Assembly (NCBI GenBank): GCA_027037155.1 | Contig: JALWBK010000315.1 | Location: 1-6,081, forward strand | Origin: a bacterium | GTDB taxonomy: Bacteria; Thermosulfidibacterota; Thermosulfidibacteria; Thermosulfidibacterales; Thermosulfidibacteraceae | Reading direction: 5' to 3' | DNA length: 6,081 nucleotides | Shown: piece by piece, positions 1 to 6,081 of the stretch | How the letters are laid out: every line of letters begins with the position of its first letter | How positions within the stretch are numbered: position 1 is the stretch's first letter | The notes under the pieces: generated by a model | The model's database searches: none | The model's input: only the letters and a program-made list of their open reading frames with translations | What the model was told of the DNA's origin: nothing | Made by a program: the position numbers and the translations under genes

Positions 1-666
1 TTTTATGTTGGCTTCTATGGTAGTTGAGATAATGGTTCCTGGACTGTTGAATGCTTGGTTTATAACTTCTTCAAGCTTCTTTACCCCGTCTTGTCTTAAA
101 CATCTTAAGGAGACTTCTCTAAGCTTCCTACCCAGAAAGAGTGATTCGTCCATTCCCAACAAGTTTCTGACGGACGGGCTTACGTATTTTATAATTCCCT
201 CTCGGTTAAGTATAGATATTACATCGCTTATGTGACTCAGGATTTGGTTGGTTCTTTCTCTTCTTAGGTTTTCTTCTCGGAGATACTCACTGGTAAAGTC
301 AATGCCTATGGCTAAAACGGCAGGGCCATCTTCAAGTACTATGGTTGTGGCAATGTCGTATATATAGATTATCTCCCCGTTTTTCTTCCTTATTGGTAGA
401 TGAGGGTAAACTCTTGGTTCCCAGAGTTCTCCTCTTATCCTTTTGAGTACCATTTCCTTAGTTAGTTCCCTCATTCTATCGTCTGCTATGAGATCCCACA
501 CTAAGGTGTCTTTGAAATCCTCTTGAGTGTATCCGGTCTTCTGGAGGGCACCGGGAGAAGCATACAGCACCTTTTCCCTGTATATAGCGACGAAGGCTTC
601 TGGTTGAGACAGCAAAAAATCAACTATTTTCAGCTTATCCTGTATAGTCAGGTCTCTGGGAATCAA
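1..666 (-). CDS. PAS-domain signalling protein, N-terminal part (runs off the left edge)
   Basis: The frame is open for 222 codons from a TTG at 666-664 to the window edge with no stop, so the C-terminal output domain is missing. The TTG start is chosen because a GGAG ribosome binding site lies 7 nt upstream, an in-frame TGA lies just before it, and the first in-frame ATG is far inside the protein. Residues about 15-125 read as a PAS fold: a short strand (AFVAIYREKVLYAS), a helical core containing GALQKTGYTQEDF, and a C-terminal strand ending AIGIDFT. A charged helix (residues about 130-145, EYLREENLRRERTNQ) leads into a second PAS domain starting near SDVISILNREGIIKYVSPSV. No membrane segment or signal peptide is visible, so it is probably cytoplasmic. 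It begins 28 nt after the chemoreceptor stop and is likely co-transcribed with it. Histidine kinase, diguanylate cyclase or phosphodiesterase outputs are all possible. Confidence 0.85.
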   Translation of the reverse strand, partial: MIPRDLTIQDKLKIVDFLLSQPEAFVAIYREKVLYASPGALQKTGYTQEDFKDTLVWDLIADDRMRELTKEMVLKRIRGELWEPRVYPHLPIRKKNGEIIYIYDIATTIVLEDGPAVLAIGIDFTSEYLREENLRRERTNQILSHISDVISILNREGIIKYVSPSVRNLLGMDESLFLGRKLREVSLRCLRQDGVKKLEEVINQAFNSPGTIISTTIEANIK

Positions 667-694
667 CTTATTGCTCCAAGTTCAATGCACCATA

Positions 695-1741
695 TCATAC
701 TTCAAATCCGTCTGTAATACCCTTTAGCTCATCAATCTTTTCTAAAACATCTCTTATGCTTGTGGTGATTTCAAACAGGGCCTTGGATGCTTCTTCAACG
801 GCTAAGTTAATTTCGTGCAGACCCTGAGACACTTGGGTGGTAGCTATCTTCTGTTCTTGAAGAGCTCTATGTATATGATCAATTCTAACTTTAGTGTCGG
901 AACTGTGGTCTTTTACCATCTTGAACTTTTGTAGGGTCTTCTCTGCGTACTGGTAGGCTTCCAGTATTTTTTTGGAGTTTCTTGAGACGCTTTCCACGTA
1001 GTTTTCTATCTTACTGCTGATTCCAGATATGATCTCTTCAATGTTTCTGGTCTGGGCCGTGGTTTTTTCATCAAGTTTTCTTACCTCGTCTGCCACCACG
1101 GCAAAGCCCCTTCCATGCTCACCGGCTCTTGCCGCTTCAATAGCTGCGTTCAAGGCAAGTAGATTAGTTTGATCTGCCATATCGTTTATGACTGAGACTA
1201 TGCTCTTTATGAATTCTGCCTCCTGTTGTAGCTCCTTTATTTTAGAGGTCATGGCTTCAAATTCTTCCTTTATGCTAAGGATCTCTTGGGACAGTATACT
1301 GATGTGTTCAAATCCTTCTGTGGCAGTTTTTTCGTTGGCTTCGGCATTTTCAGCAACTGCACCGGCTGTATCTTCAAGTGCCTGAGCGGTTTTCTCAAGC
1401 TCTTCCGCTGTGGCTGCCAAACTTGCGGTTGTTTGCGAAGTCTCTTCACAGCTTGCAGATAGCTCTTCTGAAGCGGATGAAACCCGCGTTACCGATTCTT
1501 GTATAGTGTTAACGCTTTCTTTTACAGTTGATATCATACTTCCTAAAGTGTCCATGAACTTGTTAAACCAATCTGTGGCTTCTCCCAGCTCGTCATCTGA
1601 GCCTTTTGCGAATCGGAACTTTAGGTCCCCTTTGCCATGAGCAAGAACCTTCAGTCCATCGGAGATGTTTCGGGATGCCTGAGAGATTCTGTTGGCAAGA
1701 GCAGAGGCTATTAAAAAACCTATGATGAAATTTGCTATCAT
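695..1741 (-). CDS. chemoreceptor C-terminal fragment (most of TM2, HAMP, signalling domain)
   Basis: This frame has 348 codons counted from ATG 1741-1739. It contains the HAMP domain (fragment residues about 17-69) and the complete signalling coiled coil; the conserved tip spans about 189-222. The nominal ATG lies inside TM2 and has no Shine-Dalgarno sequence. The 38 codons between it and the upstream TAG contain no ATG, GTG or TTG, so efficient independent translation is unlikely. The same 38 codons do encode the missing end of the sensor helix and the first part of TM2 ([10 protein letters not shown]). This shows the frame is the displaced continuation of the upstream half and not a separate gene. 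Confidence 0.75.
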   Translation of the reverse strand: MIANFIIGFLIASALANRISQASRNISDGLKVLAHGKGDLKFRFAKGSDDELGEATDWFNKFMDTLGSMISTVKESVNTIQESVTRVSSASEELSASCEETSQTTASLAATAEELEKTAQALEDTAGAVAENAEANEKTATEGFEHISILSQEILSIKEEFEAMTSKIKELQQEAEFIKSIVSVINDMADQTNLLALNAAIEAARAGEHGRGFAVVADEVRKLDEKTTAQTRNIEEIISGISSKIENYVESVSRNSKKILEAYQYAEKTLQKFKMVKDHSSDTKVRIDHIHRALQEQKIATTQVSQGLHEINLAVEEASKALFEITTSIRDVLEKIDELKGITDGFEV

Positions 1742-1796
1742 GAGAGCTATGGTGATCTTGGTTATCCTTGCTCCAGATAAGGCTTGTTTAACAAAC

Positions 1797-2303
1797 CTAT
1801 TGTCTATGTCTTTTATTATAAAATCTTTTGTCTTTTGTGTTCTCCAACCTTGCTGCTATGTATTTTTCCTGTTCAAGCAGCCTATCAAAGATTTTTGCCT
1901 GTTCGTCCGTAAGGTTTACCTTACCAAACAGGAAAGAGGCAGAGTTGAGGCTATTCCTATAGGATGCTATTAGCTTTGATATATCCTCAGCTCTTTTAGC
2001 TACATGTTTGATGCTGGTGTTGTTCTGAAGGTCCTTAAGAGCCTTCCTGGCTTTGACGGTGAGTTCCATGGCCTTGTCTATGTACTCCTTTTTGCCCATC
2101 ATTAGGGACATGCAGGCAAGTTTTGAGGATTCCTGTATCAGCTTTCTGCTTTCTTCTATGTTTCTCACCACGTGTTGCTGTATGTTTCGTAAGTTTTCGG
2201 CTGTGCTTCTCATCTTCTGAATATTTGCAATAGTAATGCTCAAAGTGACGAAGCTTAAAGCAACAACAAGGACGGTACCGAGTATTTTAAACCTAATACT
2301 CAT
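1797..2303 (-). CDS. chemoreceptor N-terminal fragment (TM1 and sensor domain)
   Basis: This is the part of the split receptor that would actually be translated from the native start. It has 168 residues: one hydrophobic segment near residues 9-27 and a helical domain rich in charged residues. The first 156 residues match the expected receptor. The last 12, after LENT, are out of frame and end at TAG 1799-1797. It lacks TM2, HAMP and the signalling domain, so alone it could only be a single-span membrane stub without chemotaxis output. Automated annotation would probably call it a hypothetical protein. Confidence 0.75.
   Translation of the reverse strand: MSIRFKILGTVLVVALSFVTLSITIANIQKMRSTAENLRNIQQHVVRNIEESRKLIQESSKLACMSLMMGKKEYIDKAMELTVKARKALKDLQNNTSIKHVAKRAEDISKLIASYRNSLNSASFLFGKVNLTDEQAKIFDRLLEQEKYIAARLENTKDKRFYNKRHRQ
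1824..1837 (-). repeat. 7-bp tandem duplication at the frameshift
   Basis: On the minus strand this reads CAAAAGA twice with no spacer (plus strand TCTTTTG twice). It lies in the 59-bp stretch (1797-1855) where both receptor frames are open. Seven is 1 modulo 3, so losing one copy gives [16 protein letters not shown] and runs into the TM2-HAMP frame without a stop. A related TCTTTTA lies at 1809-1815. This is the sort of short direct repeat that polymerase slippage expands or contracts. Confidence 0.85.
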
Positions 2304-2313
2304 GGCAGCCTCC

Positions 2314-2335
2314 TATCTCAAGAAATTAGGAGATA
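2314..2335 (-). promoter_or_regulatory. possible hairpin next to the chemoreceptor ribosome binding site
   Basis: TATCTC (2314-2319) and GAGATA (2330-2335) can pair over a 10-nt loop in the receptor leader. The stem ends at the first base of the AGGAGG Shine-Dalgarno sequence (2314-2309, minus). It could modulate ribosome access, but a 6-bp AT-rich stem is weak. Confidence 0.35.
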
Positions 2336-2344
2336 AGGGAATTT

Positions 2345-2365
2345 TACTACTACTACTACTACTAC
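2345..2365. repeat. (TAC)7 trinucleotide microsatellite in the chemoreceptor leader
   Basis: There are seven perfect TAC units on the plus strand (GTA on the minus strand), 42-62 nt upstream of the receptor ATG and outside any supported gene. With the promoter proposed at 2432-2460 the repeat lies in the 5' untranslated region of the receptor mRNA. Perfect seven-unit trinucleotide repeats are uncommon in compact bacterial intergenic DNA and are prone to change in length. Confidence 0.9.
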
Positions 2366-2431
2366 GCATATTAACTGCTTTTAATTGCGAGTTATGCCAG
2401 TTTTGCCCATATTTATATTGTTTTTTAGAGA

Positions 2432-2460
2432 AGGATAAGTCGCATTAAATTCCTTGTCAA
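2432..2460 (-). promoter_or_regulatory. candidate sigma70-type promoter for the chemoreceptor
   Basis: The minus strand has a perfect -35 TTGACA (2460-2455), a 17-bp spacer and a -10-like TATCCT (2437-2432, 4 of 6 consensus bases). Transcription would begin near 2425 and give a leader of about 120 nt containing the (GTA)7 repeat. No sigma28-like flagellar promoter was recognised. The call rests on consensus matching only. Confidence 0.5.
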
Positions 2461-2461
2461 T

Positions 2462-2496
2462 AATTTGGTATATTGTAACTCTCTTGAAACCAAATT
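2462..2496. promoter_or_regulatory. inverted repeat between the divergent promoters (possible operator)
   Basis: AATTTGGT (2462-2469) and ACCAAATT (2489-2496) are perfect 8-bp inverted arms 19 bp apart, with arm centres 27 bp apart. The left arm lies one base from the minus-strand -35 and overlaps the plus-strand extended -10. It could be a dimer binding site controlling both directions. No regulator is encoded in the window to pair it with. Confidence 0.35.
2466..2474 (+). promoter_or_regulatory. candidate extended -10 promoter for the HD-GYP/cysS operon
   Basis: TGGTATATT is an extended -10 element (TGN followed by a hexamer with 5 of 6 consensus bases). No good -35 lies 17 bp upstream, which extended -10 promoters can tolerate. 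Transcription would begin near 2481, leaving a leader of about 125 nt. Other positions for the operon promoter remain possible. Confidence 0.35.
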
Positions 2497-2521
2497 TAAG
2501 ATGTTATCTCTACACTTTAAA

Positions 2522-2583
2522 CGTGTCTGTAAGGTATTCCTGAGGACATGCGGGTGGTTGACAACGGTCTATACAGGTGTCAA
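2522..2583 (+). promoter_or_regulatory. two predicted stem-loops in the leader of the HD-GYP gene
   Basis: CGTGTC (2522-2527) pairs with GACATG (2545-2550) with one G-U pair, enclosing a small AGG/CCT stem (2532-2534 with 2539-2541). Next, TTGACA (2558-2563) pairs with TGTCAA (2578-2583) over 14 nt. Both lie just upstream of the AAGGGAGG ribosome binding site (2593-2600). They do not match any riboswitch class I recognise. The second repeat could instead be a DNA-level operator. Confidence 0.3.
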
Positions 2584-2606
2584 ACAGTGAAAAGGGAGGT
2601 TGCCAG

Positions 2607-3659
2607 TTGAAACCTAAAATTCTGGTTGTTGATGATCAAAAGGCCAATAGAGAGCTTGTAAAGACCGCTTTAGGGGAGCTTGGCTATGAGATTGTAGAGG
2701 CTGAAAACGGTCAAGAGGCCGTTGAGATAGCCAAGAAGGAAAAGCCCGATATTATTCTAATGGACATAGCCATGCCCGTTATGAACGGCATTGAGGCGTG
2801 TAGAAAGTTAAAGTCCGATTTGGAGACCTTTGATATACCGATAGTTATGGTAACCGCTCTTGGAGATCTTCAGTATAAGCTTGAGGGCTTCAAAGCCGGG
2901 GCCGATGAGTTTATCACGAAGCCTTACGATAAGGGAGAGTTGGTTTTAAGGGTCAGGAACCTTCTGAAATTGAAGAAGTACAGTGATTTGCTAAAGGACT
3001 ACAATGAGATCCTTGAGAGAGAGGTTGAGGAGAGGACGAAGGAGCTGCGAAAGGCGTACAAAAGATTGGATCTTGCATACCTTGAGCTTATTCAGAGATT
3101 GGGAAGGGCTGCGGAGTACAGGGATGACGAGACGGGAGAGCACACGCGAAGGGTTGGAAGGATGTGCGAAATCCTGACTCGTGCCCTCGGCTTAGATGAT
3201 AAGACGTGCCGTCACATAAGGTACGCTACTCCCATGCACGATATAGGAAAGATCGGCATTCCCGACAGAATTCTGCTTAAGCCCGGCAAGCTGACCCCTG
3301 AGGAGTTTGAGGTGATGAAGAGGCACACGCTGATAGGTGCGGATATCCTTGGGGGAAGCGATTATCCCATAATGGAGATGGCGGAAAGGGTGGCTTTAAC
3401 CCATCATGAGCGGTGGGATGGCAAGGGGTATCCACTGGGGCTGAAGGAGGAGGAGATACCTATAGAGGGACGGATATGCTCGGTGGTGGACTTCTTTGAC
3501 GCGTGTACTTCTGGTAGGGTTTACAGGCCGGCTATGGATGTGGATGTTGTTCTTGATATGCTAAAGAAAGAGAGAGGTAAGGCCTTTGATCCAAGGGTTG
3601 TAGATGTGTTTTTCAGTGTAGTGGATGAGATACTCAAGGTGAAGAGGGAGGGAAAATGA
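2607..3659 (+). CDS. response regulator with HD-GYP output: cyclic di-GMP phosphodiesterase
   Basis: This 350-residue cytoplasmic protein should hydrolyse cyclic di-GMP under the control of receiver phosphorylation, as in the RpfG family. Residues 1-122 form a receiver domain with acidic pair D9-D10, phospho-acceptor D53 (in MDIAMP), T83 and K105. A charged coiled-coil linker spans about 123-165. The HD-GYP domain follows, with H179, the HD pair H211-D212 in [12 protein letters not shown]240, H266-H267 and GYP at 274-276 in [12 protein letters not shown]295 and D298 lie in [10 protein letters not shown]. The hydrolase core therefore looks intact. The TTG at 2607 is preferred as start because AAGGGAGG ends 6 nt upstream and the receiver begins right after it. 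A GTG at 2577 would add 10 residues but has no ribosome binding site. The stop overlaps the cysS start in ATGA. No partner kinase is present in the window, though the PAS gene is a conceivable one. Confidence 0.93.
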   Translation: MKPKILVVDDQKANRELVKTALGELGYEIVEAENGQEAVEIAKKEKPDIILMDIAMPVMNGIEACRKLKSDLETFDIPIVMVTALGDLQYKLEGFKAGADEFITKPYDKGELVLRVRNLLKLKKYSDLLKDYNEILEREVEERTKELRKAYKRLDLAYLELIQRLGRAAEYRDDETGEHTRRVGRMCEILTRALGLDDKTCRHIRYATPMHDIGKIGIPDRILLKPGKLTPEEFEVMKRHTLIGADILGGSDYPIMEMAERVALTHHERWDGKGYPLGLKEEEIPIEGRICSVVDFFDACTSGRVYRPAMDVDVVLDMLKKERGKAFDPRVVDVFFSVVDEILKVKREGK

Positions 3660-5104
3660 GGATCTACAACACTATGAACCGAAAAAAAGAGGAATTTGTT
3701 CCCTTAAAGGAGGGCAGAGTTGGAATGTATGTGTGTGGTGTGACCGTTTACGATTACTGCCATATAGGACATGCGAGATCCATTCTCGTTTTTGACATGA
3801 TTTACAGGTACCTTCGCAAAAAAGGATATGAGGTTACTTATGTGAGGAACTTTACCGATGTGGATGATAAGATAATAAAGCGTGCCAATGAGGAAGGGGT
3901 TAGTGCCAAAGAGATAGCTGAAAGGTACATCCAGGCCTTTTACGAGGATGTGGATGCCCTCGGTGCCTTAAGGCCCACCGTTGAACCAAAGGCCACAGAG
4001 CACATCCCCGAGATGATTGAGCTGATAAAGAGGTTGGAGGAGAAGGGGATAGCTTACGCTGTTGATGGTGACGTTTACTACGAGGTGAGGCGCTTTCCTG
4101 GTTACGGCAAGCTCTCGGGCAGAAGCCTTGAGGAGATGATGGCTGGGGCGAGGATAGAGGTGGATGAGAAGAAGAGAGACCCGCTGGATTTTGCCCTATG
4201 GAAGGCTTCAAAGCCAGGGGAGCCCTGGTGGGAGTCACCGTGGGGGAAGGGTAGGCCTGGATGGCATATAGAGTGTTCTGCCATGTCTATGAAGTATCTG
4301 GGTGAGACCTTTGACATACACGGCGGTGGCATGGATCTCATCTTCCCCCATCACGAGAACGAGATTGCCCAGAGCGAGGGGGCAACGGGGAAGCCCTTTG
4401 TCAGGTACTGGGTGCACAACGGCTTTGTAAAGATAAACAAAGAGAAGATGAGCAAGTCCTTAGGCAACATCATTCTGATAAGGGACATACTTAAAAGGTG
4501 GGATGCGGAGGTCTTGAGGCTCTTTCTCCTTAAAACCCATTACAGGAGTCCCATAGACTTCACCTATGAGGTGATGGACAGGGAAAGAGAATCCCTTGAT
4601 AGGCTTTACAGGACCAAGGAGAAGGTGGAGGAGCTGGTTGCGCTTGGTAAGGCGGACTCCCTCAGTGCAGAAACCGAGAGTATCCTTAAAGAACTGGAGG
4701 GTTTAAGGGAGCAGTTCTTTGAAGCCATGGACGATGACTTCAACACCGCCCTTGCTGTGGGAAGGCTCTTTGAGGCAGCGAGGGTGTTCAACAGGTTTGT
4801 TGATGGAAGCGGTGTCTCTGAAGCGGAGAAGGCTGTGGTGGCAGAAAGGTTGCAGAGCTTTTACGAGGATGTAAAGGACGTCTTTGGTATACTGAAGTAT
4901 CCCTCGGCGCAGTGGTTTAAGAAACCCGTTGAGGAGTTGCCTTTGCCAGTGGAGGAGATAGAGAGGTTGATAGAGGAGAGAGTCCAGGCAAGAAAAGAGA
5001 AGAATTACAAGAGGGCCGATGAGATAAGGGACTTTTTGAGGAGTAAAGGCATTATCTTAGAGGACAGACCGGATGGTACCACCACATGGAAGCTCCAAGG
5101 CTGA
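3656..5104 (+). CDS. cysS: cysteine--tRNA ligase
   Basis: Class I cytoplasmic aminoacyl-tRNA synthetase that charges tRNA-Cys using ATP, essential for translation. Its 482 residues are close to the usual bacterial length of about 460-500. The ATP-binding signatures are HIGH at 36-39 and KMSKS at 264-268. The catalytic zinc ligands expected from the E. coli enzyme are all present: C27 ([10 protein letters not shown]), C207 ([10 protein letters not shown]), H232 and E236 ([11 protein letters not shown]). The C-terminal part has the helical anticodon-binding region and the conserved tail, with [19 protein letters not shown] followed by PDGTTTWK. The ATG at 3656 has a GGGAGGG ribosome binding site 3 nt upstream and overlaps the preceding stop by 4 bp, which implies translational coupling to the phosphodiesterase. 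No T-box or other leader can lie between the two genes. The gene looks complete and functional. Confidence 0.98.
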   Translation: MRIYNTMNRKKEEFVPLKEGRVGMYVCGVTVYDYCHIGHARSILVFDMIYRYLRKKGYEVTYVRNFTDVDDKIIKRANEEGVSAKEIAERYIQAFYEDVDALGALRPTVEPKATEHIPEMIELIKRLEEKGIAYAVDGDVYYEVRRFPGYGKLSGRSLEEMMAGARIEVDEKKRDPLDFALWKASKPGEPWWESPWGKGRPGWHIECSAMSMKYLGETFDIHGGGMDLIFPHHENEIAQSEGATGKPFVRYWVHNGFVKINKEKMSKSLGNIILIRDILKRWDAEVLRLFLLKTHYRSPIDFTYEVMDRERESLDRLYRTKEKVEELVALGKADSLSAETESILKELEGLREQFFEAMDDDFNTALAVGRLFEAARVFNRFVDGSGVSEAEKAVVAERLQSFYEDVKDVFGILKYPSAQWFKKPVEELPLPVEEIERLIEERVQARKEKNYKRADEIRDFLRSKGIILEDRPDGTTTWKLQG

Positions 5105-5865
5105 TTACACTCACCACCGATTTTGGTGCCGACAGCTGTTTTGTGGGTATTATGAAGGGGGTGATTAAGGGGATCGCCCCTTCTGCGCAGATAGTGGATC
5201 TCTGCCATACCATAAAGCCTGGCAATATCAGGGAGGCTGCTTTTCTCATTTCTAAAAGCTGGAGGTACTTTCCCGAAAGAAGCATTCACGTTGTGGTAGT
5301 GGATCCCGGGGTTGGGACTGAGAGAAACATCATAATCTTAGAGAAGGGAAGAACCATTTTTATGGCTCCCGACAACGGGGTACTCTCCTATGTGATGGAC
5401 GATGCAGATAGGTGCTTTGTGGTGGACGAGGATACATACTGGCTGAAGCCTGTAAGCAGGACCTTTCACGGGCGAGACATATTTGCTCCTGTGGCTGCCT
5501 TTCTCGCAAAGGGAGTTTCCATCCTGAGTCTTGCCTCCCACATTTCCCATGTGAAGAGGTTGCCGGAGCTTGTGGTGAAGACGAAGAATTCTAAGGTGAT
5601 TGGTGAGATCGTAGCTGAGGATTCCTTCGGAAATCTTATCACGAGTATTGAGGAAAGGCATTTGAAGGGTAGAAGAATTGAAAGGGTTTTTGTGGATGAG
5701 GTGGAGGTTTACGGTCCCGTTGAGTCCTTTGAAGAGGGTAGGGGAAAGGGGCTCTCATGTATAATTGACAGTTTCGGTCACCTTGAGATCTTTGTTTATT
5801 TGGGATCTGCTTCAAGCGTATTGCCTGAGTGGGATAAAAAGAGGGTGGTGGTGGAGCTATCCTGA
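5086..5865 (+). CDS. SAM hydroxide adenosyltransferase (S-adenosylmethionine hydrolase, DUF62 family)
   Basis: 259 residues, the usual size for this family, which converts S-adenosylmethionine and water to adenosine and methionine; the family is related to the fluorinase and chlorinase enzymes. Family motifs are TTDFG (10-14), VVVDPGVG (70-77), APDNG (94-98) and TFHGRD (126-131). The Asp-Arg-His triad described for archaeal homologues is visible as D73, R80 and H128. The C-terminal domain carries [11 protein letters not shown], typical of the second domain. The ATG at 5086 lies inside cysS (19-bp overlap) with no strong ribosome binding site, so coupled translation is likely. A later start would cut into TDFG. 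Its biological role is unsettled in general; SAM pool control or salvage is the usual suggestion. The gene ends convergently with the ligase gene, overlapping by 9 bp. Confidence 0.93.
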
Positions 5866-5876
5866 TAGCCCCACCA
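5836..5876 (-). terminator. hairpin at the convergent gene ends, probable terminator (mainly minus strand)
   Basis: TGGTGG (5849-5854) pairs with CCACCA (5871-5876) and GCTAT (5856-5860) with ATAGC (5865-5869). There is one A-C mismatch and a CCTG loop, so 11 of 12 positions pair. On the minus strand a TTTTT run (5840-5836) follows after 8 nt, later than in a canonical intrinsic terminator. On the plus strand no T run follows. The stem holds the TAG of the ligase gene, and the TGA of the SAM hydrolase lies across loop and stem. Confidence 0.55.
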
Positions 5877-6081
5877 GCTTGAGAAATTCTTCTTCGTTTA
5901 TCATTCTGATTCCCAACTGCAGTGCTCTGTTATACTTGCTGCCGGGGTTTTCTCCCACCACAACTAAATCCGTCTTCCTTGAGACTGAGTTGGACACCTT
6001 CCCGCCAAGCTTTTCCACAAGAGCCTTCGCTTCATCTCTGGTCATGGATTTGAGGGCGCCTGTGAATACCACCACCTTACC
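5857..6081 (-). CDS. ligA: NAD-dependent DNA ligase, C-terminal BRCT domain (runs off the right edge)
   Basis: The last 74 residues of a minus-strand protein are visible, from the window edge to TAG 5859-5857. They form a BRCT domain of the kind that ends bacterial NAD-dependent DNA ligases, which seal nicks in replication and repair. It opens [18 protein letters not shown], continues through [20 protein letters not shown] and GENPGSK, and closes [10 protein letters not shown]. The GENPGSK-type segment is characteristic of LigA BRCT domains. The catalytic adenylation domain, OB fold, zinc finger and HhH regions lie outside the window. Another BRCT-ending protein is possible but less likely. 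The frame is open to the edge, so the GTG near 6075 is an internal valine and not a start. The 3' end overlaps the SAM hydrolase gene by 9 bp. Confidence 0.88.

Larger units (their letters stand above)
695..2303 (-). pseudogene. methyl-accepting chemotaxis protein split by a frameshift (pseudogene or phase-OFF allele)
   Basis: Two adjacent minus-strand frames together make one membrane chemoreceptor, which would sense a ligand and control CheA/CheW at the inner membrane. Deleting one copy of the 7-bp repeat at 1824-1837 joins them into a 533-residue protein, a usual receptor length. In the joined numbering: TM1 about 9-27, an all-helical extracytoplasmic sensor about 30-178 resembling four-helix-bundle receptor domains, TM2 about 181-200, HAMP about 201-254 (with GDL and DDELGE), and a long coiled-coil signalling domain. 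Its hairpin tip carries [19 protein letters not shown] and [14 protein letters not shown]. No C-terminal CheR-binding pentapeptide is seen; the protein ends GFEV. As read, the N-terminal frame stops at 1797-1799 and the C-terminal frame is closed upstream by a TAG at 1856-1858. Translation starts at ATG 2303-2301, with AGGAGG 5 nt upstream. Conservation of both halves suggests a recent or reversible break. Confidence 0.88.

Noticed and set aside
5..717. Plus-strand open frames at 5-235 and 523-717
   Set aside because: Both lie antisense to the PAS-domain gene, whose frame gives a coherent two-PAS protein; the plus-strand translations resemble nothing.
695..1741. Independent short chemoreceptor starting at ATG 1741
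   Set aside because: The ATG is in the middle of TM2 and has no ribosome binding site. The frame upstream of it encodes sensible receptor sequence, so it is a fragment and not a separate gene.
1797..1855. Programmed ribosomal frameshift joining the two chemoreceptor halves
   Set aside because: Joining needs a +1 (or -2) shift, whereas A-rich slippery sites normally favour -1. No frameshift-stimulating Shine-Dalgarno or pseudoknot was apparent, and chemoreceptors are not known to use this. A 7-bp duplication explains the frame change fully.
2236..2448. Plus-strand open frame with a run of seven leucines
   Set aside because: The leucine run is the (TAC)7 microsatellite read in another frame. 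The frame overlaps the start of the chemoreceptor antisense, has no ribosome binding site and resembles no family.
2577..2606. GTG at 2577 as start of the HD-GYP gene
   Set aside because: It has no Shine-Dalgarno sequence, and the ten added residues span the strong ribosome binding site that serves the TTG at 2607.
3560..3656. T-box or other leader controlling cysS
   Set aside because: cysS overlaps the preceding gene by 4 bp, so there is no untranslated leader in which such an element could sit.
3900..4417. Antisense open frames within cysS (three on the minus strand)
   Set aside because: They are shadows of a strongly conserved gene. Their translations are low-complexity, and no ribosome binding site or family resemblance was seen.
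6073..6075. GTG at 6075 as the start of a small stand-alone BRCT protein
   Set aside because: The frame continues open to the window edge with GK, matching the usual beginning of the LigA BRCT domain, so the GTG is an internal codon.

Overview
The window looks like a stretch of a thermophile-like, motile bacterial chromosome. Arginine is written mostly as AGG/AGA and isoleucine often as ATA. Shine-Dalgarno sequences are strong, and genes are packed with overlaps. The lineage cannot be fixed from the sequence; Aquificota, Thermodesulfobacteria, Synergistota or similar groups are possible guesses only. No mobile element, CRISPR array, tRNA or rRNA was seen.

Layout. (1) Positions 1-2303, minus strand: a signalling block. 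A methyl-accepting chemotaxis receptor gene (2303 to 695) is followed after 28 nt by a PAS-domain sensor gene (666 to beyond the left edge). The receptor is split into two frames. The break lies at a perfect 7-bp tandem repeat, and removing one copy restores a normal 533-residue receptor. (2) Positions 2304-2606: a divergent intergenic region. It holds a (TAC)7 microsatellite in the receptor leader, a consensus-like minus-strand promoter, an 8-bp inverted repeat between the two promoters, and stem-loops ahead of the plus-strand operon. (3) Positions 2607-5865, plus strand: a tight operon of an HD-GYP response regulator (c-di-GMP phosphodiesterase), cysteinyl-tRNA synthetase (cysS) and a SAM hydroxide adenosyltransferase (DUF62). 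The gene overlaps are 4 and 19 bp. (4) Positions 5857-6081, minus strand: the C-terminal BRCT domain of a protein that is almost certainly NAD-dependent DNA ligase (ligA). It converges on the operon with a 9-bp overlap, inside a strong hairpin that carries both stop codons.

How the genes fit together. The left block and the first gene of the right operon are all signal-transduction genes (chemoreceptor, PAS sensor, c-di-GMP phosphodiesterase) arranged around one regulatory region, suggesting local control of motility or attachment. cysS and the SAM hydrolase are housekeeping genes placed behind the phosphodiesterase. The most interesting observation is that the receptor carries two short tandem repeats, one in its leader and one in its coding region at the frameshift. 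That would fit a slippage-switched (phase-variable) receptor, but a fixed null mutation or a sequencing error explains the frameshift equally well from this window alone.
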